Shown here piece after piece: positions 34,314-43,705 of a stretch of 64,000 nucleotides of DNA; the first letter of the stretch is position 1, and each line of letters starts with the position of its first letter. The notes under the pieces are model-generated. The model did not search any database. It was not told the origin of the DNA and saw nothing but the letters and a program-made list of their open reading frames with translations. The DNA comes from Burkholderiales bacterium (GTDB lineage Bacteria; Pseudomonadota; Gammaproteobacteria; Burkholderiales; Burkholderiaceae_C). A program made the translations under genes and the position numbers. The stretch covers positions 186,001 through 250,000 of the forward strand of contig JAGWTR010000005.1 in NCBI GenBank assembly GCA_028868855.1. The letters run 5' to 3'.

Positions 34314-34958
34314 TCACGAATTCATCAGCGCGATCACCTCTTCGTCGGTCGTCTGATCGAAATTTCGGTAGTGCGCGCCAACCGCACCAAACGATTGCAG
34401 TTTCGCCAGACAGATCAACTCCCCCACTTCGTCACGCAAGAAGCGCTCCACCTCCTCAGCGGGCGCAACCGGCACCGCAACAATCACGCGGGCGGGCTGC
34501 CGTTGGCGCAGTGCACGAAGGGCGGCACGCATGGTGGTGCCGGTGGCAATGCCATCATCGACCAACACCACGGTCTTGCCCTTCACAGGCACGGGCGCCC
34601 TGCCCTTCAGATAAACGCGACGCCGGCGCTCAATTTCCTCAAGTTGCTGTGGCACCGCCCGCTGCACATCTTCAAGCGACGTCCCGGTCATGGTGAGTGT
34701 TGTCTCTTCCACCTCAATCACCGGCTCCTGCGCGTCGGCCACGGCGGCCACAGCGAGTTCGGGGTTGCCGCGCGCACCGATCTTGCGCACCAGCAACAAA
34801 TCAAGCGGTGCATTGAGCGCATGGGCAACCTCTACCGCCACCGGAACACCGCCGCGCGGCAAGGCCAGCACCACCGCGTCTTGAAGACCGCGCTCCCGCA
34901 GGACTGCAGCCAGCTTTTGGCCAGCATCCACTCGGTCCTCGAAAAGCTCATGCCTCAT
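34314..34958 (-). CDS. Phosphoribosyltransferase (PRTase type I)
   Basis: The 214-residue protein has a PRTase fold with the PRPP-binding loop VVLVDDGIATGTTM (about 130-143) and the N-terminal region VVLALPRGGVPVAVEVAHAL. It resembles the uncharacterised PRTases of stress islands that are often linked or fused to dienelactone-hydrolase-like proteins; such a hydrolase is encoded at 49475. No base specificity can be assigned. The ATG at 34958 follows a GGAG site. It is divergent from the APH-like gene across a region holding FNR-type box 2. Confidence 0.85.
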   Translation of the reverse strand: MRHELFEDRVDAGQKLAAVLRERGLQDAVVLALPRGGVPVAVEVAHALNAPLDLLLVRKIGARGNPELAVAAVADAQEPVIEVEETTLTMTGTSLEDVQRAVPQQLEEIERRRRVYLKGRAPVPVKGKTVVLVDDGIATGTTMRAALRALRQRQPARVIVAVPVAPAEEVERFLRDEVGELICLAKLQSFGAVGAHYRNFDQTTDEEVIALMNS

Positions 34959-35023
34959 GGGCCATCTCCGTCCATGCACCGCACCAGGAACGGACACGAT
35001 CAGGCCCAAGACCATCGACGCGG

Positions 35024-35037
35024 TTGAGAAATATCAA
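35024..35037. promoter_or_regulatory. FNR/Anr-type box 2
   Basis: TTGAGAAATATCAA matches the TTGAT-N4-ATCAA consensus at nine of ten positions. It lies between the divergent phosphoribosyltransferase (start 34958) and APH-like kinase (start 35132). Confidence 0.65.
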
Positions 35038-35131
35038 CGGCGCGCACTCAGCCGCTGCGAAGAATGAACGATCCGAGCCACCCTGTGTCCAGGGGCGACC
35101 GGTCGACATCAAGCACCCATCGGCACCACGC

Positions 35132-36175
35132 ATGGAACCTGACACACATGAGAAGGTGCTCTTTCTGGGTTCGCGCGCGGCCCATCCCGGCACCAGCGGC
35201 CCGATCGAGATGATCGAGACGCACATGTCCTGGGTGGTCCTGGCCGGCGATCGGGCGCTCAAGCTCAAGAAGCCGATGCGCACCGCCTGGTGCGATTTCT
35301 CGACCTTGAAGGCGCGCGAACTCAACGCCCGCGAGGAAGTGCGGCTGAACCGCCGACTCGCTCCCGACGTCTACCTGGGCCTGCTGGCGCTGCAATGGAC
35401 CAACGGCCACTTCGCGTTCGCACCCGACGCCGAGGCGATGCTTGGCGGTCACACCGTCGACTGGCTGGTGCTGATGCGACGCCTGCCCGCCGAGCGCATG
35501 CTCGACCGCATGATCGCTGCTGGAACGGTCACGTCAAGCCACATCGACGCTCTGATCCAGGTACTGGCGCGCTTCTACCAGGAGACACCCCGGGCGACAT
35601 TGAGCGCCGATGACTATGTGGCGCACTTTGCGAGCGAGCAGGTGCTCAATCGCGACGTACTACTGCGGCCAGACTTTGAGCTCACTGGCGCGATGGCGAC
35701 ACTCGACGCCTTCGACCAGGCCATTGCTGAACACGCTCAGTCCCTGCGAGAACGTGTGCTGCAGGGTCGACTGCTCGACGGCCATGGCGACCTGAGACCC
35801 GAGCATGTGTGCCTGTTGCCCAGGCCGGTCATCATCGATGCATTGGAGTTCAATGCGTCGCTGCGACAGGTCGATCCGCTCGACGAGCTGGTGTTTCTCG
35901 GTCTCGAATGCGAACTCGCCGGCGCGCCGTGGATTACCGCGCACTTGTTGTCGCGCTACGGCGCAGCGCTCAACGACCCGGCACCGGCTGCATTGGTGCG
36001 GTTTTACACCGCCAGCCGCGCGCTGCTGAGAGCCCGCCTGTGTGCAGCGCACCTGATCGACCCCGCCACCTGCATCCCCAGCAAATGGCTGCCTCGCGCC
36101 CAGCACTATCTCGATCGGACGCACCAAGCGCTGCAACATCCCCTCAGCGTCGCCATGCCCCATGGCTCTGCCTGA
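35132..36175 (+). CDS. Aminoglycoside phosphotransferase-like kinase domain protein
   Basis: The 347-residue protein has a kinase-like fold with the catalytic HGDLRPEHV (GHGDLR-x-E-H-V) motif and the downstream metal-binding segment IIDALEFNASLRQVD. It is homologous to the N-terminal half of the protein at 41935-43563, sharing the openings IEMIETHMSWVVL and KLKKPMRTAWCDFSTL with VELLQTHISHVLL and KIKKAADLGFVDF. Known APH enzymes phosphorylate antibiotics or small alcohols; substrates of this family are unknown. Start chosen at the ATG 35132; a TTG at 35024 would lie inside the FNR-type box. Its end overlaps the convergent PRPP-synthetase paralogue by 32 bases. Confidence 0.8.
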   Translation: MEPDTHEKVLFLGSRAAHPGTSGPIEMIETHMSWVVLAGDRALKLKKPMRTAWCDFSTLKARELNAREEVRLNRRLAPDVYLGLLALQWTNGHFAFAPDAEAMLGGHTVDWLVLMRRLPAERMLDRMIAAGTVTSSHIDALIQVLARFYQETPRATLSADDYVAHFASEQVLNRDVLLRPDFELTGAMATLDAFDQAIAEHAQSLRERVLQGRLLDGHGDLRPEHVCLLPRPVIIDALEFNASLRQVDPLDELVFLGLECELAGAPWITAHLLSRYGAALNDPAPAALVRFYTASRALLRARLCAAHLIDPATCIPSKWLPRAQHYLDRTHQALQHPLSVAMPHGSA

Positions 36176-37103
36176 GCGCATCTGCGAACAAGGGTGCGCT
36201 TGAGGCAACGTGCATTTTTTTGCGCAATCCGCTGCCATCGGGCACGCGAAACGGGGGCACCGAATCGCTGATCACCACCTGCGCAATGCGGTCGTCGAGC
36301 AGCACACTCGACGCCGGGTCGATGAACAAGCCATGCGCCGCGCAAGCGATCACGCTGCGTGCGCCCGCTTCATGCAAGGCCGTGGCGGCACGCAGCATGG
36401 TGTCCCCGCTGGCAATCAGGTCATCAAGCAACAGCACCGTTGCCCCCTCAACATCGCCCGCCACAAGGTTCATGCTGCTCAGTACGCCAGCGCTGCGCCG
36501 CTTGTCAACCATCGCGAATCCGACCGGGCGCGCCAACTGCTCTTCAAGAAACTCACGCCACAACTGGGCTCGCTTGACGCCACCGGGGTCTGGCGAGGCC
36601 ACGGCAATCGGCCCTTTCGCAGCAGCCTCCTTCGCCACCGCATGGAAAGCCCGATGCACAGGGATGTGTTGCGTCATGCAGCGAAACGCATTCTGAAAGG
36701 CCGCCACGTTGTGCACCTCCAGCACGATGACCTGGTCGGTGCCGACCGCCTCGAACATCTGCGCCACGTAGCGCAGGCTCACAGGGTCGTACGGCTTGGT
36801 CTGCCGATCCTTGCGCGCATAAGCCAGATAGGGCACCACGGCGGTCACCTGCCCGGTGCCGTGCTCTCGCAGCGTGGCAATGAACATCAGCAGGCTGCAC
36901 AACTTATCGTGGGGACTTTCAATCGAACCCCCATGCAGGCTTTGAATCACATAGACATCGGCGCCTCGCGGGTCGACCAACGGCCTGAGCTTGCGTTCAC
37001 CGTCGGGGAAAATTCTCTCCTCGTGCGGCGCGATGGGTTGGTCGAGTTCGGCGGACAGGGCCTGCGCGAAATCGGTATTCTGATCAAGCGAGAAGATCAG
37101 CAT
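36144..37103 (-). CDS. Ribose-phosphate pyrophosphokinase paralogue
   Basis: The enzyme family makes PRPP from ribose 5-phosphate and ATP. The 319-residue protein has the ATP-binding YLAYARKDRQTKP, the catalytic loop FAMVDKRRSAG and the ribose-phosphate loop VLLLDDLIASGDTM. The last differs from the housekeeping form VDDMVDTAGT, and the protein is only distantly related to the standard PrsA. It is probably a stress-island isoenzyme. The ATG has GGAGG nine bases upstream. It overlaps the DHH gene by seven bases and is the last gene of a five-gene operon starting at the flavodoxin gene (41360). Confidence 0.85.
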   Translation of the reverse strand: MLIFSLDQNTDFAQALSAELDQPIAPHEERIFPDGERKLRPLVDPRGADVYVIQSLHGGSIESPHDKLCSLLMFIATLREHGTGQVTAVVPYLAYARKDRQTKPYDPVSLRYVAQMFEAVGTDQVIVLEVHNVAAFQNAFRCMTQHIPVHRAFHAVAKEAAAKGPIAVASPDPGGVKRAQLWREFLEEQLARPVGFAMVDKRRSAGVLSSMNLVAGDVEGATVLLLDDLIASGDTMLRAATALHEAGARSVIACAAHGLFIDPASSVLLDDRIAQVVISDSVPPFRVPDGSGLRKKMHVASSAPLFADALRQSHGAWRR

Positions 37104-38089
37104 GATGGCGCACCTCCATGGTCCGGCGCACCCCAACACGTGGCGGCGAACGCTGTGACAAAGCGCGCCAGATCGGTGGCCTCCAGACGGTCGATGCCGC
37201 CAGCTCGTGCACGACCTCTCCCACCGAAGTGGCGGCACAAGCCATGGGTACCTGAAGGCATAGCGAGCGGCGCCCGAACGCTGACCACATAGCCCCCACT
37301 TCGGTGCGGCCTGAGCACGGCATGGGCAATTTTCGGATTGGCGTTGCTCAGCTCGTTCGCCAGACTACCGATAACCCGGCGGCTCCACGGCTCATCAGGC
37401 AGAACGTACACGCTGCCGCTGCCATCTTGCCAGTGCGGTGGATAGGCCAATGCCTGACGCAGGTCGGTGCGACGCTGCGCATCAATTTCATCGGCGATGC
37501 TGTCATGCGCCAGCATGTCTCTCGGATCCTGGTAGCGCGCCATGACGGCATACAAGCGCGCCGGGGCGATGCGAACGTCATGCTCGTCGTCACCATAGGC
37601 GTTGTAATTGATCGCCTCGCCAAGTCGGCGCAGTTCGGCACTGTCCTGAGCGCCAAAGCCCCAATCCATGGCCAACCGATCGGCAATGGGCGCGAGGTTG
37701 TCGCCATAGGCTCCGACCAGGGCCCATGCGTGAAAGGCCCCGCCGATTCGGCGATCGACGAGCAGACTCGTGCAGACATTGCCCGCGCAATCGACATGGG
37801 CTTCAAGCAAGGCATGAGACGGGATGTCACTCACCTCATGGTGATCAAAATAGCGCACATGCACGCCAGCCTGGATCAAATTCAAGAGGGCCGCACGATT
37901 GCGGTGCATGGACAAGTCGAACACATTGACCTCGTCGCCAGCGCTCGCCTGTACGCGCTCAAGCAACTCAATGTCGCGCTTCATCCCGGTCAGCAAAGTG
38001 GCTGGCGCTGGCTCGTACAGCCGCCACTGCAACGCAGCGCACAGGCCGTCCGCATCGCCATTGCAGACGTCAAATCGATGCGCCATCAT
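37097..38089 (-). CDS. DHH-family phosphoesterase
   Basis: The 330-residue protein has the DHH-superfamily metal motifs: NGDADGLCAAL at the N-terminus, VNVFDLSMH, and YFDHHEVSD carrying the eponymous Asp-His-His. A DHHA1-like C-terminal domain ends in HFGGRGRARAGGI. Relatives are nanoRNases, c-di-AMP phosphodiesterases or exopolyphosphatase-like enzymes; the substrate here is unknown. Two ATGs (38089, 38086) compete. The upstream gene's stop overlaps the start, and the downstream PRPP-synthetase paralogue overlaps the end, so the three are tightly coupled. Confidence 0.82.
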   Translation of the reverse strand: MMAHRFDVCNGDADGLCAALQWRLYEPAPATLLTGMKRDIELLERVQASAGDEVNVFDLSMHRNRAALLNLIQAGVHVRYFDHHEVSDIPSHALLEAHVDCAGNVCTSLLVDRRIGGAFHAWALVGAYGDNLAPIADRLAMDWGFGAQDSAELRRLGEAINYNAYGDDEHDVRIAPARLYAVMARYQDPRDMLAHDSIADEIDAQRRTDLRQALAYPPHWQDGSGSVYVLPDEPWSRRVIGSLANELSNANPKIAHAVLRPHRSGGYVVSVRAPLAMPSGTHGLCRHFGGRGRARAGGIDRLEATDLARFVTAFAATCWGAPDHGGAPSC

Positions 38090-38412
38090 TCTTCCTGGAG
38101 ATGTGGCGGCGATCCTCCCTCAGCAGGCTCGCCGGTTTCTGGGTCGATCCAGTCAGCAATGCCGATATCGCGCTCAGCCTCCTGCAGCTCCAGGCCGGGC
38201 GACAAAGCCTGCTCATTGGCAGCGTCCCGATCGACCTGAGCCAGCTCGTAGCTCTCAAAGGGGCCGAACTCCTGATTCCCATCGGTGTCCTGCCAATAGT
38301 AGCCATCAGGCCGCTCAAAGATCAGCGGCGAACTGATCTCAGACTCAGGCGCAACGCTGGGCGCCGGCTTCCTTGCCTTCTTCTTTTCTGCAGGTGTCGA
38401 TGGGTGCCTCAT
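38086..38412 (-). CDS. Small acidic protein of unknown function
   Basis: The 108-residue protein has a basic Lys-rich start (PSTPAEKKKARKPAPS) and a compact conserved-looking core (RPDGYYWQDTDGNQEFGPFE, then SYELAQVDRDAANEQ). An acidic tail (IDPETGEPAEGGSPP) ends it. The core resembles proteins seen beside stress-island genes in related bacteria, but I cannot name a domain. The ATG has AGGAG ten bases upstream. It follows lon by 28 bases and its stop overlaps the DHH gene start. Confidence 0.7.
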   Translation of the reverse strand: MRHPSTPAEKKKARKPAPSVAPESEISSPLIFERPDGYYWQDTDGNQEFGPFESYELAQVDRDAANEQALSPGLELQEAERDIGIADWIDPETGEPAEGGSPPHLQEE

Positions 38413-38440
38413 GACGATGTACTCCTGTTGAAAACCACAC

Positions 38441-40819
38441 TCACATGAGCCTGAAATCGGCGTGGGGATGCCGCTCCCCCACCTTGCCAAGCGCGGCCTG
38501 CACGGCTTCATCCACGGTCTTGATCCATTCAAAATGCAAGGCATCGCGCACGCTTTGCGGCACGTCACGCAGGTCTTTCTGATTGCGCGCGGGCAGCAGC
38601 ACGGTGTGTAATCCGGCGCGTTGCGCGGCCAGCACCTTGTCCTTGACACCGCCCACGGGCAGCACCAAGCCCCGCAGGCTGATCTCGCCAGTCATGGCCA
38701 CCTCGGGGCGCACCGCGCGGTGAGTGAACAGTGAAGCGAGCGCGACAAACATGGCCACACCGGCGCTCGGCCCATCCTTGGGGATTGCCCCTGCCGGCAC
38801 GTGCACATGCACATCAATGGCCTCGAACATCGCCGCAGCAATGCCCAGTTCGCTGGCACGGGACTTGACCAAGGTCAGCGCGGCTTGAGCACTCTCCTTC
38901 ATCACGTCGCCAAGCTGCCCAGTGAGGATCAAGCGGCCTGTGCCGGTCACGCGCGTCGCCTCGATGAACAGAATATCGCCGCCCACCGGCGTCCAGGCCA
39001 GCCCTGTGGCCACACCGGGCAGGCCGCTGCGCAAGGCCGTTTCGTGCTCGAAGCGCGCCGGACCCAGAATGGGCTCCAGGTCTGGCGCATCAACGCGCAC
39101 ATGGTTGCTGGTGCCTTCGGCGATCTGCATCGCTGAGTGGCGCATCACACGACCGATCTCGCGTTCAAGCTGCCGAACACCGGCTTCACGGGTGTGCTCG
39201 GCCACCATCACGCGCAAGGCATCCAGCGTCAATTCGCACTGGTCGTCGCGCAGGCCGTTGTGCTCAAGCTGGCGCTTCAGCAGGTAGCGCTGCGCAATCT
39301 GCAGCTTTTCTTCCTGCGTGTAGCCCGGCAATTCAATGACTTCCATGCGGTCACGCACCGGTGCCGGCACGTTGTCGATGACATTGGCGGTCGCGATGAA
39401 CACCACGCGGCTCAGGTCGAAGGGCACGCCAAGATAGTTGTCTCGGAAGGTCGCGTTCTGCTCCGGGTCCAGCACTTCCAGCAGCGCTGCGGAGGGGTCG
39501 CCGTGCGCGCTGGCCGAGACCTTGTCGACCTCGTCGAGCATCATCACGCAGTTGCGTGCGCCGGCCTTTCTGATCTGCTGCACGATCACGCCCGGCATGG
39601 CGCCGATGTAAGTGCGGCGATGCCCGCGGATCTCGGCCTCGTCATGCACGCCGCCCAGCGAGACGCGCACAAACGGCCGCTGCAGCGCCCTCGCGATGCT
39701 CTGCCCCAAGGAGGTCTTGCCAACGCCTGGCGGGCCGACGAAACACAGGATGGGCGCGCGGCCGTTTGGATTGAGCTTGCGCACCGCCAGGAACTCGACG
39801 ATGCGCTGTTTGATGCGCTCCAGCCCGAAGTGATCCGCTTCCAGGGTTTGTCGGGCGGCACTCAGGTCGATCGGCGCTTCCTCGGCCAGCGTCCAAGGCA
39901 GCTCGGTCATCCATTCAAGGTAGGTGCGCAGCATCGAATATTCACCCGACGCCTCCGCCATGTGCTGCAGGCGTTTAAGCCCCTTGCGCGTTTGCTCCTC
40001 AATGTCGACCGGCATGCCCGCTTCACTGATCGCCTCGTCCAGGCGCTCGACCTCCTGCGCGCTTTCGGCGTCCTCGCCAAGCTCTTTCTGGATGGCCTTG
40101 AGCTGCTCACGCAGCAGGTATTTTCGCTGGCGGTCGTCAAGCTGCTCCTTGGTGCGCTCACCAATCTCTCTGGACAAGCGCAGCACCTCAATGCGGTGCG
40201 AAACGATCTCCAGCAACTTCTGCAACCGCAGCTCGACATCCAGCGTTTCCAGCAACTGCTGCTTCTGCACGACTTCCGCATCGAGCAGGCTGGCAGCAAT
40301 GTCGGCCAGTTGTGCGGGGTCTTCCGTCACCTGCAGGGCATGGCCCAGTTCAGCCGGAACGCCGGGCAACATCGACAAAATCTCGGTGACACGCTCGCGC
40401 AACTGTACGGCCAGCGCTTCGGCCGGTGTTGACACGCGTTCCGACGCAGCGATGCGCTCGATGCGAGCGGCGAGGAAGGGATAGCCGTCCAGCAGCTCAA
40501 GGATGCGAAAGCGCTGCAAGCCCTGAACCACGGCATGGTCGACATTTTCGCCAGCGCCAATGTGGCGAACCACCTTGGACAGCGTCCCGATGTCGCACAA
40601 ATCCTCGCGCCCCGGGTCATCGGTTTCAGGATCCTTCTGAAGCACGATACCCAGAGGCGCCCTGGCCTGGATCGCGTACTTCAGCGCGGCCACCGACTTC
40701 AGGCGCCCGACGCTGATCGGCACCAGCACATGCGGAAAGAGCACCACATTGCGCATCGGTATCAGCGCGATGACGCCCTCGGGCAAGGCACCATTTGAAA
40801 CAGAGGTGTCGGGACTCAT
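38441..40819 (-). CDS. lon: ATP-dependent protease Lon (stress-island copy)
   Basis: Lon degrades misfolded and regulatory proteins. The 792-residue protein has the N-terminal LAN domain ([19 protein letters not shown]), coiled coils, an AAA+ domain (Walker [13 protein letters not shown], Walker [13 protein letters not shown]) and a protease domain with the catalytic Ser in [11 protein letters not shown] and a C-terminal Lys region ([16 protein letters not shown]). All catalytic parts are intact. Its neighbours are stress genes rather than clpX/hupB, so this is probably a second copy; the rest of the genome would have to confirm that. The ATG at 40819 lies 13 bases after the flavodoxin stop. 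Confidence 0.93.
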   Translation of the reverse strand: MSPDTSVSNGALPEGVIALIPMRNVVLFPHVLVPISVGRLKSVAALKYAIQARAPLGIVLQKDPETDDPGREDLCDIGTLSKVVRHIGAGENVDHAVVQGLQRFRILELLDGYPFLAARIERIAASERVSTPAEALAVQLRERVTEILSMLPGVPAELGHALQVTEDPAQLADIAASLLDAEVVQKQQLLETLDVELRLQKLLEIVSHRIEVLRLSREIGERTKEQLDDRQRKYLLREQLKAIQKELGEDAESAQEVERLDEAISEAGMPVDIEEQTRKGLKRLQHMAEASGEYSMLRTYLEWMTELPWTLAEEAPIDLSAARQTLEADHFGLERIKQRIVEFLAVRKLNPNGRAPILCFVGPPGVGKTSLGQSIARALQRPFVRVSLGGVHDEAEIRGHRRTYIGAMPGVIVQQIRKAGARNCVMMLDEVDKVSASAHGDPSAALLEVLDPEQNATFRDNYLGVPFDLSRVVFIATANVIDNVPAPVRDRMEVIELPGYTQEEKLQIAQRYLLKRQLEHNGLRDDQCELTLDALRVMVAEHTREAGVRQLEREIGRVMRHSAMQIAEGTSNHVRVDAPDLEPILGPARFEHETALRSGLPGVATGLAWTPVGGDILFIEATRVTGTGRLILTGQLGDVMKESAQAALTLVKSRASELGIAAAMFEAIDVHVHVPAGAIPKDGPSAGVAMFVALASLFTHRAVRPEVAMTGEISLRGLVLPVGGVKDKVLAAQRAGLHTVLLPARNQKDLRDVPQSVRDALHFEWIKTVDEAVQAALGKVGERHPHADFRLM

Positions 40820-40832
40820 GGGGAAGGCCCAC

Positions 40833-41360
40833 TCAAGCGGCCCGAGGCGACCAGGTCGCCGGGCGCATGACCAGTGAGCTGTCCTCGGCGGTCTGAACCG
40901 CCTGGCCAAAGGCCTGCAGCCGACCGGCACAACTGCCGTCCTCGACCTCATGTGACGTGAACGCCGTGCTCATTAAGGGGGAGCGACCCAACAGGTGCCC
41001 GATTTCGGCCACCGCATTGGGCGCGCCGCTCCCCCCCATCACCGAAATCACCGCCACGTCCCTCAGTTGATCGCGATTCGAGGTCACAAAGGTTCGGATC
41101 GGCCCGGCCAGGCGATAGGCCCAAATCGGAGATATCAGCACGACGGCGTCGTATTCGCGCAAAGTCGGACCGATCTCGCTGATTGCCGGCCGGCGCCGAA
41201 AGAACGAGTCCATCAGACATCGCCACGTGCCCGTCCACCCGCTGCGCGGCTGGGATTCCCGCACCTCGGCCATCGGCCATGACTGCATGCCGCATAGCAT
41301 CTTCCCCAGGAGACGGGACGTTCCCGTGTAGGAATAAGTGACGACCAGGATCTTGCTCAT
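40833..41360 (-). CDS. Flavodoxin-family protein
   Basis: The 175-residue protein has a flavodoxin fold with the FMN phosphate loop SYTGTSRLL near the N-terminus and isoalloxazine-contact loops SPIWAYRLAGPIR and MGGSGAPNA. It may be a NAD(P)H:quinone reductase-type or electron-carrier flavodoxin; the partner is unknown. It is the first gene of a five-gene minus-strand operon (flavodoxin, lon, small protein, DHH, PRPP-synthetase paralogue) whose control region holds FNR-type box 3. Confidence 0.85.
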   Translation of the reverse strand: MSKILVVTYSYTGTSRLLGKMLCGMQSWPMAEVRESQPRSGWTGTWRCLMDSFFRRRPAISEIGPTLREYDAVVLISPIWAYRLAGPIRTFVTSNRDQLRDVAVISVMGGSGAPNAVAEIGHLLGRSPLMSTAFTSHEVEDGSCAGRLQAFGQAVQTAEDSSLVMRPATWSPRAA

Positions 41361-41415
41361 GGCTGACCTCCGTTAGTCATACGACCCGACTATAGGAAGT
41401 GACTCACACCGAGCA

Positions 41416-41429
41416 TTGCGCTGCGTCAA
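41416..41429. promoter_or_regulatory. FNR/Anr-type box 3 (weak)
   Basis: TTGCGCTGCGTCAA keeps the outer TTG and TCAA of an FNR-family site but departs in the inner left half. It lies between the divergent flavodoxin (41360) and CBS (41486) genes. It is credible mainly because four similar boxes lie in neighbouring control regions. Confidence 0.35.
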
Positions 41430-41485
41430 TCCAGGAAGGCCCACATGGCGCGAGGCTTACGCTGCTCGCTTCAAAGGAGATTGCC

Positions 41486-41938
41486 ATGAACCTGTTGTCC
41501 ATCGCCAACCGCACTGTGGCCATCGCCCTGCCCGAGACCCCGGTGAGCGCCGCCGCGCAGATGATGCGCGAACGGCACGTTGGCGCGCTGGTGCTGATGA
41601 GCTCGAAACGAGAAGATGCCATCCCAGTGGGGCTTGTCACCGACCGGGATCTCGTCGTCGAAATTTTGGCGCAGGAGGTGGACCCCGAAATGGTGACCAT
41701 TGGCGACATCACCCTAGGCCGGCTGGTGACCGCCCACATGGACGACACCTTGTTCGAGGGCATGGCTCAAATGAGCACGGAAGGCGTGAGGCGCCTGGTG
41801 ATTGTGGACGACTTAGGGGCGCTGGTCGGACTTGTCGCCATGGACGACATCATCGTGGCGCTGTCCGGGGCGCTGTCTGTGTTGGCCAAGGCCATTCAAA
41901 CCGAGATCGGCACCGAGCGCCGCGAGAGGTCCGCCTAA
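41486..41938 (+). CDS. Tandem CBS-domain protein
   Basis: The 150-residue protein consists of two CBS motifs (about 8-65: AAQMMRERHVGALVLMSS, GLVTDRDLVVEIL; about 75-135: LFEGMAQMSTEGVRRLVIV, GLVAMDDIIVAL). CBS pairs bind adenosine nucleotides or NAD and act as energy sensors. A short C-terminal helix follows. The ATG has AAAGGAG five bases upstream. Such stand-alone CBS proteins are typical of low-oxygen stress regulons. Its end overlaps the convergent APH-kinase fusion by four bases. Confidence 0.88.
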   Translation: MNLLSIANRTVAIALPETPVSAAAQMMRERHVGALVLMSSKREDAIPVGLVTDRDLVVEILAQEVDPEMVTIGDITLGRLVTAHMDDTLFEGMAQMSTEGVRRLVIVDDLGALVGLVAMDDIIVALSGALSVLAKAIQTEIGTERRERSA

Positions 41939-43563
41939 ACATCGGGCCAGCCATTGATCTTGTCAGCCAATGGCTGCCAGGCCTGCGGACAAGCCCAATG
42001 AGACAGCGGCAGTGACGCGTCGCAGAACATGGCCTGCGCACATTCGGTCGGCAACAAGGCTTCCTGCTCGGAAATTTGCCGATTCAACACGCGCAGGTCG
42101 GCATCGGAAGCGTCGTCCGCAGCAGCCCGGCGCAGCTCCATGCGTTCACGCAAGAGGGCCTCAGGCGCTTCGCAATGGACGATGGCAAACGGGATGTCGG
42201 CGCGATCTGCGACCTCCCTGAACCGCTCGCGTTGCGCGTGCTTGAGGAAGGTCGCGTCGACCACGGCGAAATAGCCCGCACGTGCAATGCCCTCGGCCAG
42301 CTTGGCCAGCTCGGCGTAGGTTTTCTCTGACGCCTCAGGCGCGTAAAGCTGGGCGACCCGGCTGGCGTCGGGCCGATCGAGTGCGCTCAAGCCATGCAGG
42401 CGCTTGCGCTCAACGTCCGATCGCAGGCGGATCGCCCCCCACTGCTCAATGAGGTGCTGCGTCAGCGCCGTCTTGCCGCTTGCGGCCAGACCATGCGAGA
42501 TGATGATGCCCCGCTTGAACGGTTTGGTCATTACTCGCAACAGGTCGACATAGCACCGTCCAGGGTCATCGCCCGGCGCGGCCCCGCCGCTCACTGCGTG
42601 GTCAGTCAGGCGCGCCACCTTCAGCCGCACGGCGGCGCGGTAGCCGACGTAATAGCGCAGCAAAGGCACGGCGGCGTAATCCCCGGTGGCCTCCAGATAG
42701 CGGTTCAGCACGCGCCAGGCCAACACCGAGGCTCCACGTGCGTGCAGATCCATGATCAGGAAAGCCAGGTCGTTGATCACGTCCACGCAGCGCAGATGGC
42801 GGTTGAATTCCAGGCAGTCAAACAAGGTGACCCGGCTGTCGACCAGGCAGACATTGGCCAGGTGCAAGTCGCCATGCCCGTCACGCACGAATCCACCATC
42901 ATGACGCGCCGAGAACAGCGCCCCCAGCCGCGCCTCCTCTCGGTCATTCCATTGCGAGTAACGCTGAATGACCGCGCGCTCGTCGGGGTCTCTGGCCAGG
43001 TTGATCAACTGCGCCACGTTTTCACCGCTGGCGCGACGCACGTCATCAGGCGTGCCAAAGCCCCCTTCCCTGACCACCGCAATGCGGGCGTGGAAATCCA
43101 CGATGGCATCTGCCAGCTCGTCCGCCAGCCCGGGCGTCAGGCGCCCGGCGGCCAGCAACTCGTCCAAGCGCGCACCGGGTGCGAAGCGCCGCATCCGAAC
43201 CGCATACTCCTTCGCTCTGGGTGCGCCATCGTGCTTGGGTTCCAGGGCCAATGGCAACAGTTGGCCCTCATCCCCGATGCCGACCACGTCCTGATAGAGT
43301 TGCGGCGCCGTGCGGCGGTTGAGCCGCAACTCTTCTTCGCAAGCCCATCGCCGCGAACTCAAGGCGCGGAAATCCACAAAACCGAGATCCGCCGCTTTCT
43401 TGATCTTGTAGGCATGGCGTGGAGTGAGCAACACATGGCTGATGTGGGTTTGCAGCAGTTCCACCGGACCGCCTTCGTCCGATTGCAAATGGCCCGCCAA
43501 GCGCCGAACCAGCGATTCCTGCACAGCCAGCAAAGCATCGGCCGGGTCATCCAGAACACCCAT
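41935..43563 (-). CDS. Fusion of aminoglycoside phosphotransferase-like domain and P-loop kinase
   Basis: The 542-residue protein has two parts. Residues about 1-340 are APH-like, with catalytic RDGHGDLHLANV and LFDCLEFNRHLRCVDVINDLAF. Residues about 350-542 are an AAA_33-type P-loop kinase: Walker A SHGLAASGKTALTQHL, then RLRSDVERKR and FAVVDATFLKHAQRERF. Its N-terminal half is a paralogue of the protein at 35132-36175. The substrate is unknown; a small metabolite or sugar phosphorylation is plausible. The ATG at 43563 follows AAGGGG; a GTG two codons upstream is possible. FNR-type box 4 is upstream. Confidence 0.83.
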   Translation of the reverse strand: MGVLDDPADALLAVQESLVRRLAGHLQSDEGGPVELLQTHISHVLLTPRHAYKIKKAADLGFVDFRALSSRRWACEEELRLNRRTAPQLYQDVVGIGDEGQLLPLALEPKHDGAPRAKEYAVRMRRFAPGARLDELLAAGRLTPGLADELADAIVDFHARIAVVREGGFGTPDDVRRASGENVAQLINLARDPDERAVIQRYSQWNDREEARLGALFSARHDGGFVRDGHGDLHLANVCLVDSRVTLFDCLEFNRHLRCVDVINDLAFLIMDLHARGASVLAWRVLNRYLEATGDYAAVPLLRYYVGYRAAVRLKVARLTDHAVSGGAAPGDDPGRCYVDLLRVMTKPFKRGIIISHGLAASGKTALTQHLIEQWGAIRLRSDVERKRLHGLSALDRPDASRVAQLYAPEASEKTYAELAKLAEGIARAGYFAVVDATFLKHAQRERFREVADRADIPFAIVHCEAPEALLRERMELRRAAADDASDADLRVLNRQISEQEALLPTECAQAMFCDASLPLSHWACPQAWQPLADKINGWPDV

Positions 43564-43626
43564 GGTCACCCCTTGCTGCTCGGAAAGCGAGCCCCTTCAT
43601 GGTTGCCCTCCACGGCGATTCTTGGG

Positions 43627-43640
43627 TTGACGAGCATCAA
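43627..43640. promoter_or_regulatory. FNR/Anr-type box 4
   Basis: TTGACGAGCATCAA matches TTGAT-N4-ATCAA at nine of ten positions. It lies midway between the divergent APH-kinase fusion (start 43563) and host-attachment-type gene (start 43706), so it could serve either. Confidence 0.65.
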
Positions 43641-43705
43641 TCCATCTCGTCCGTCTCAGCCGGACACTCGTTTGGCGGTCTTGCACCTCAACAAGGAAAC
43701 ACATC

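Noticed and set aside
35024-35131. TTG-initiated N-terminal extension of the APH-like gene
   Set aside because: The TTG lies inside the FNR-type box and the added residues have no counterpart in the paralogue.
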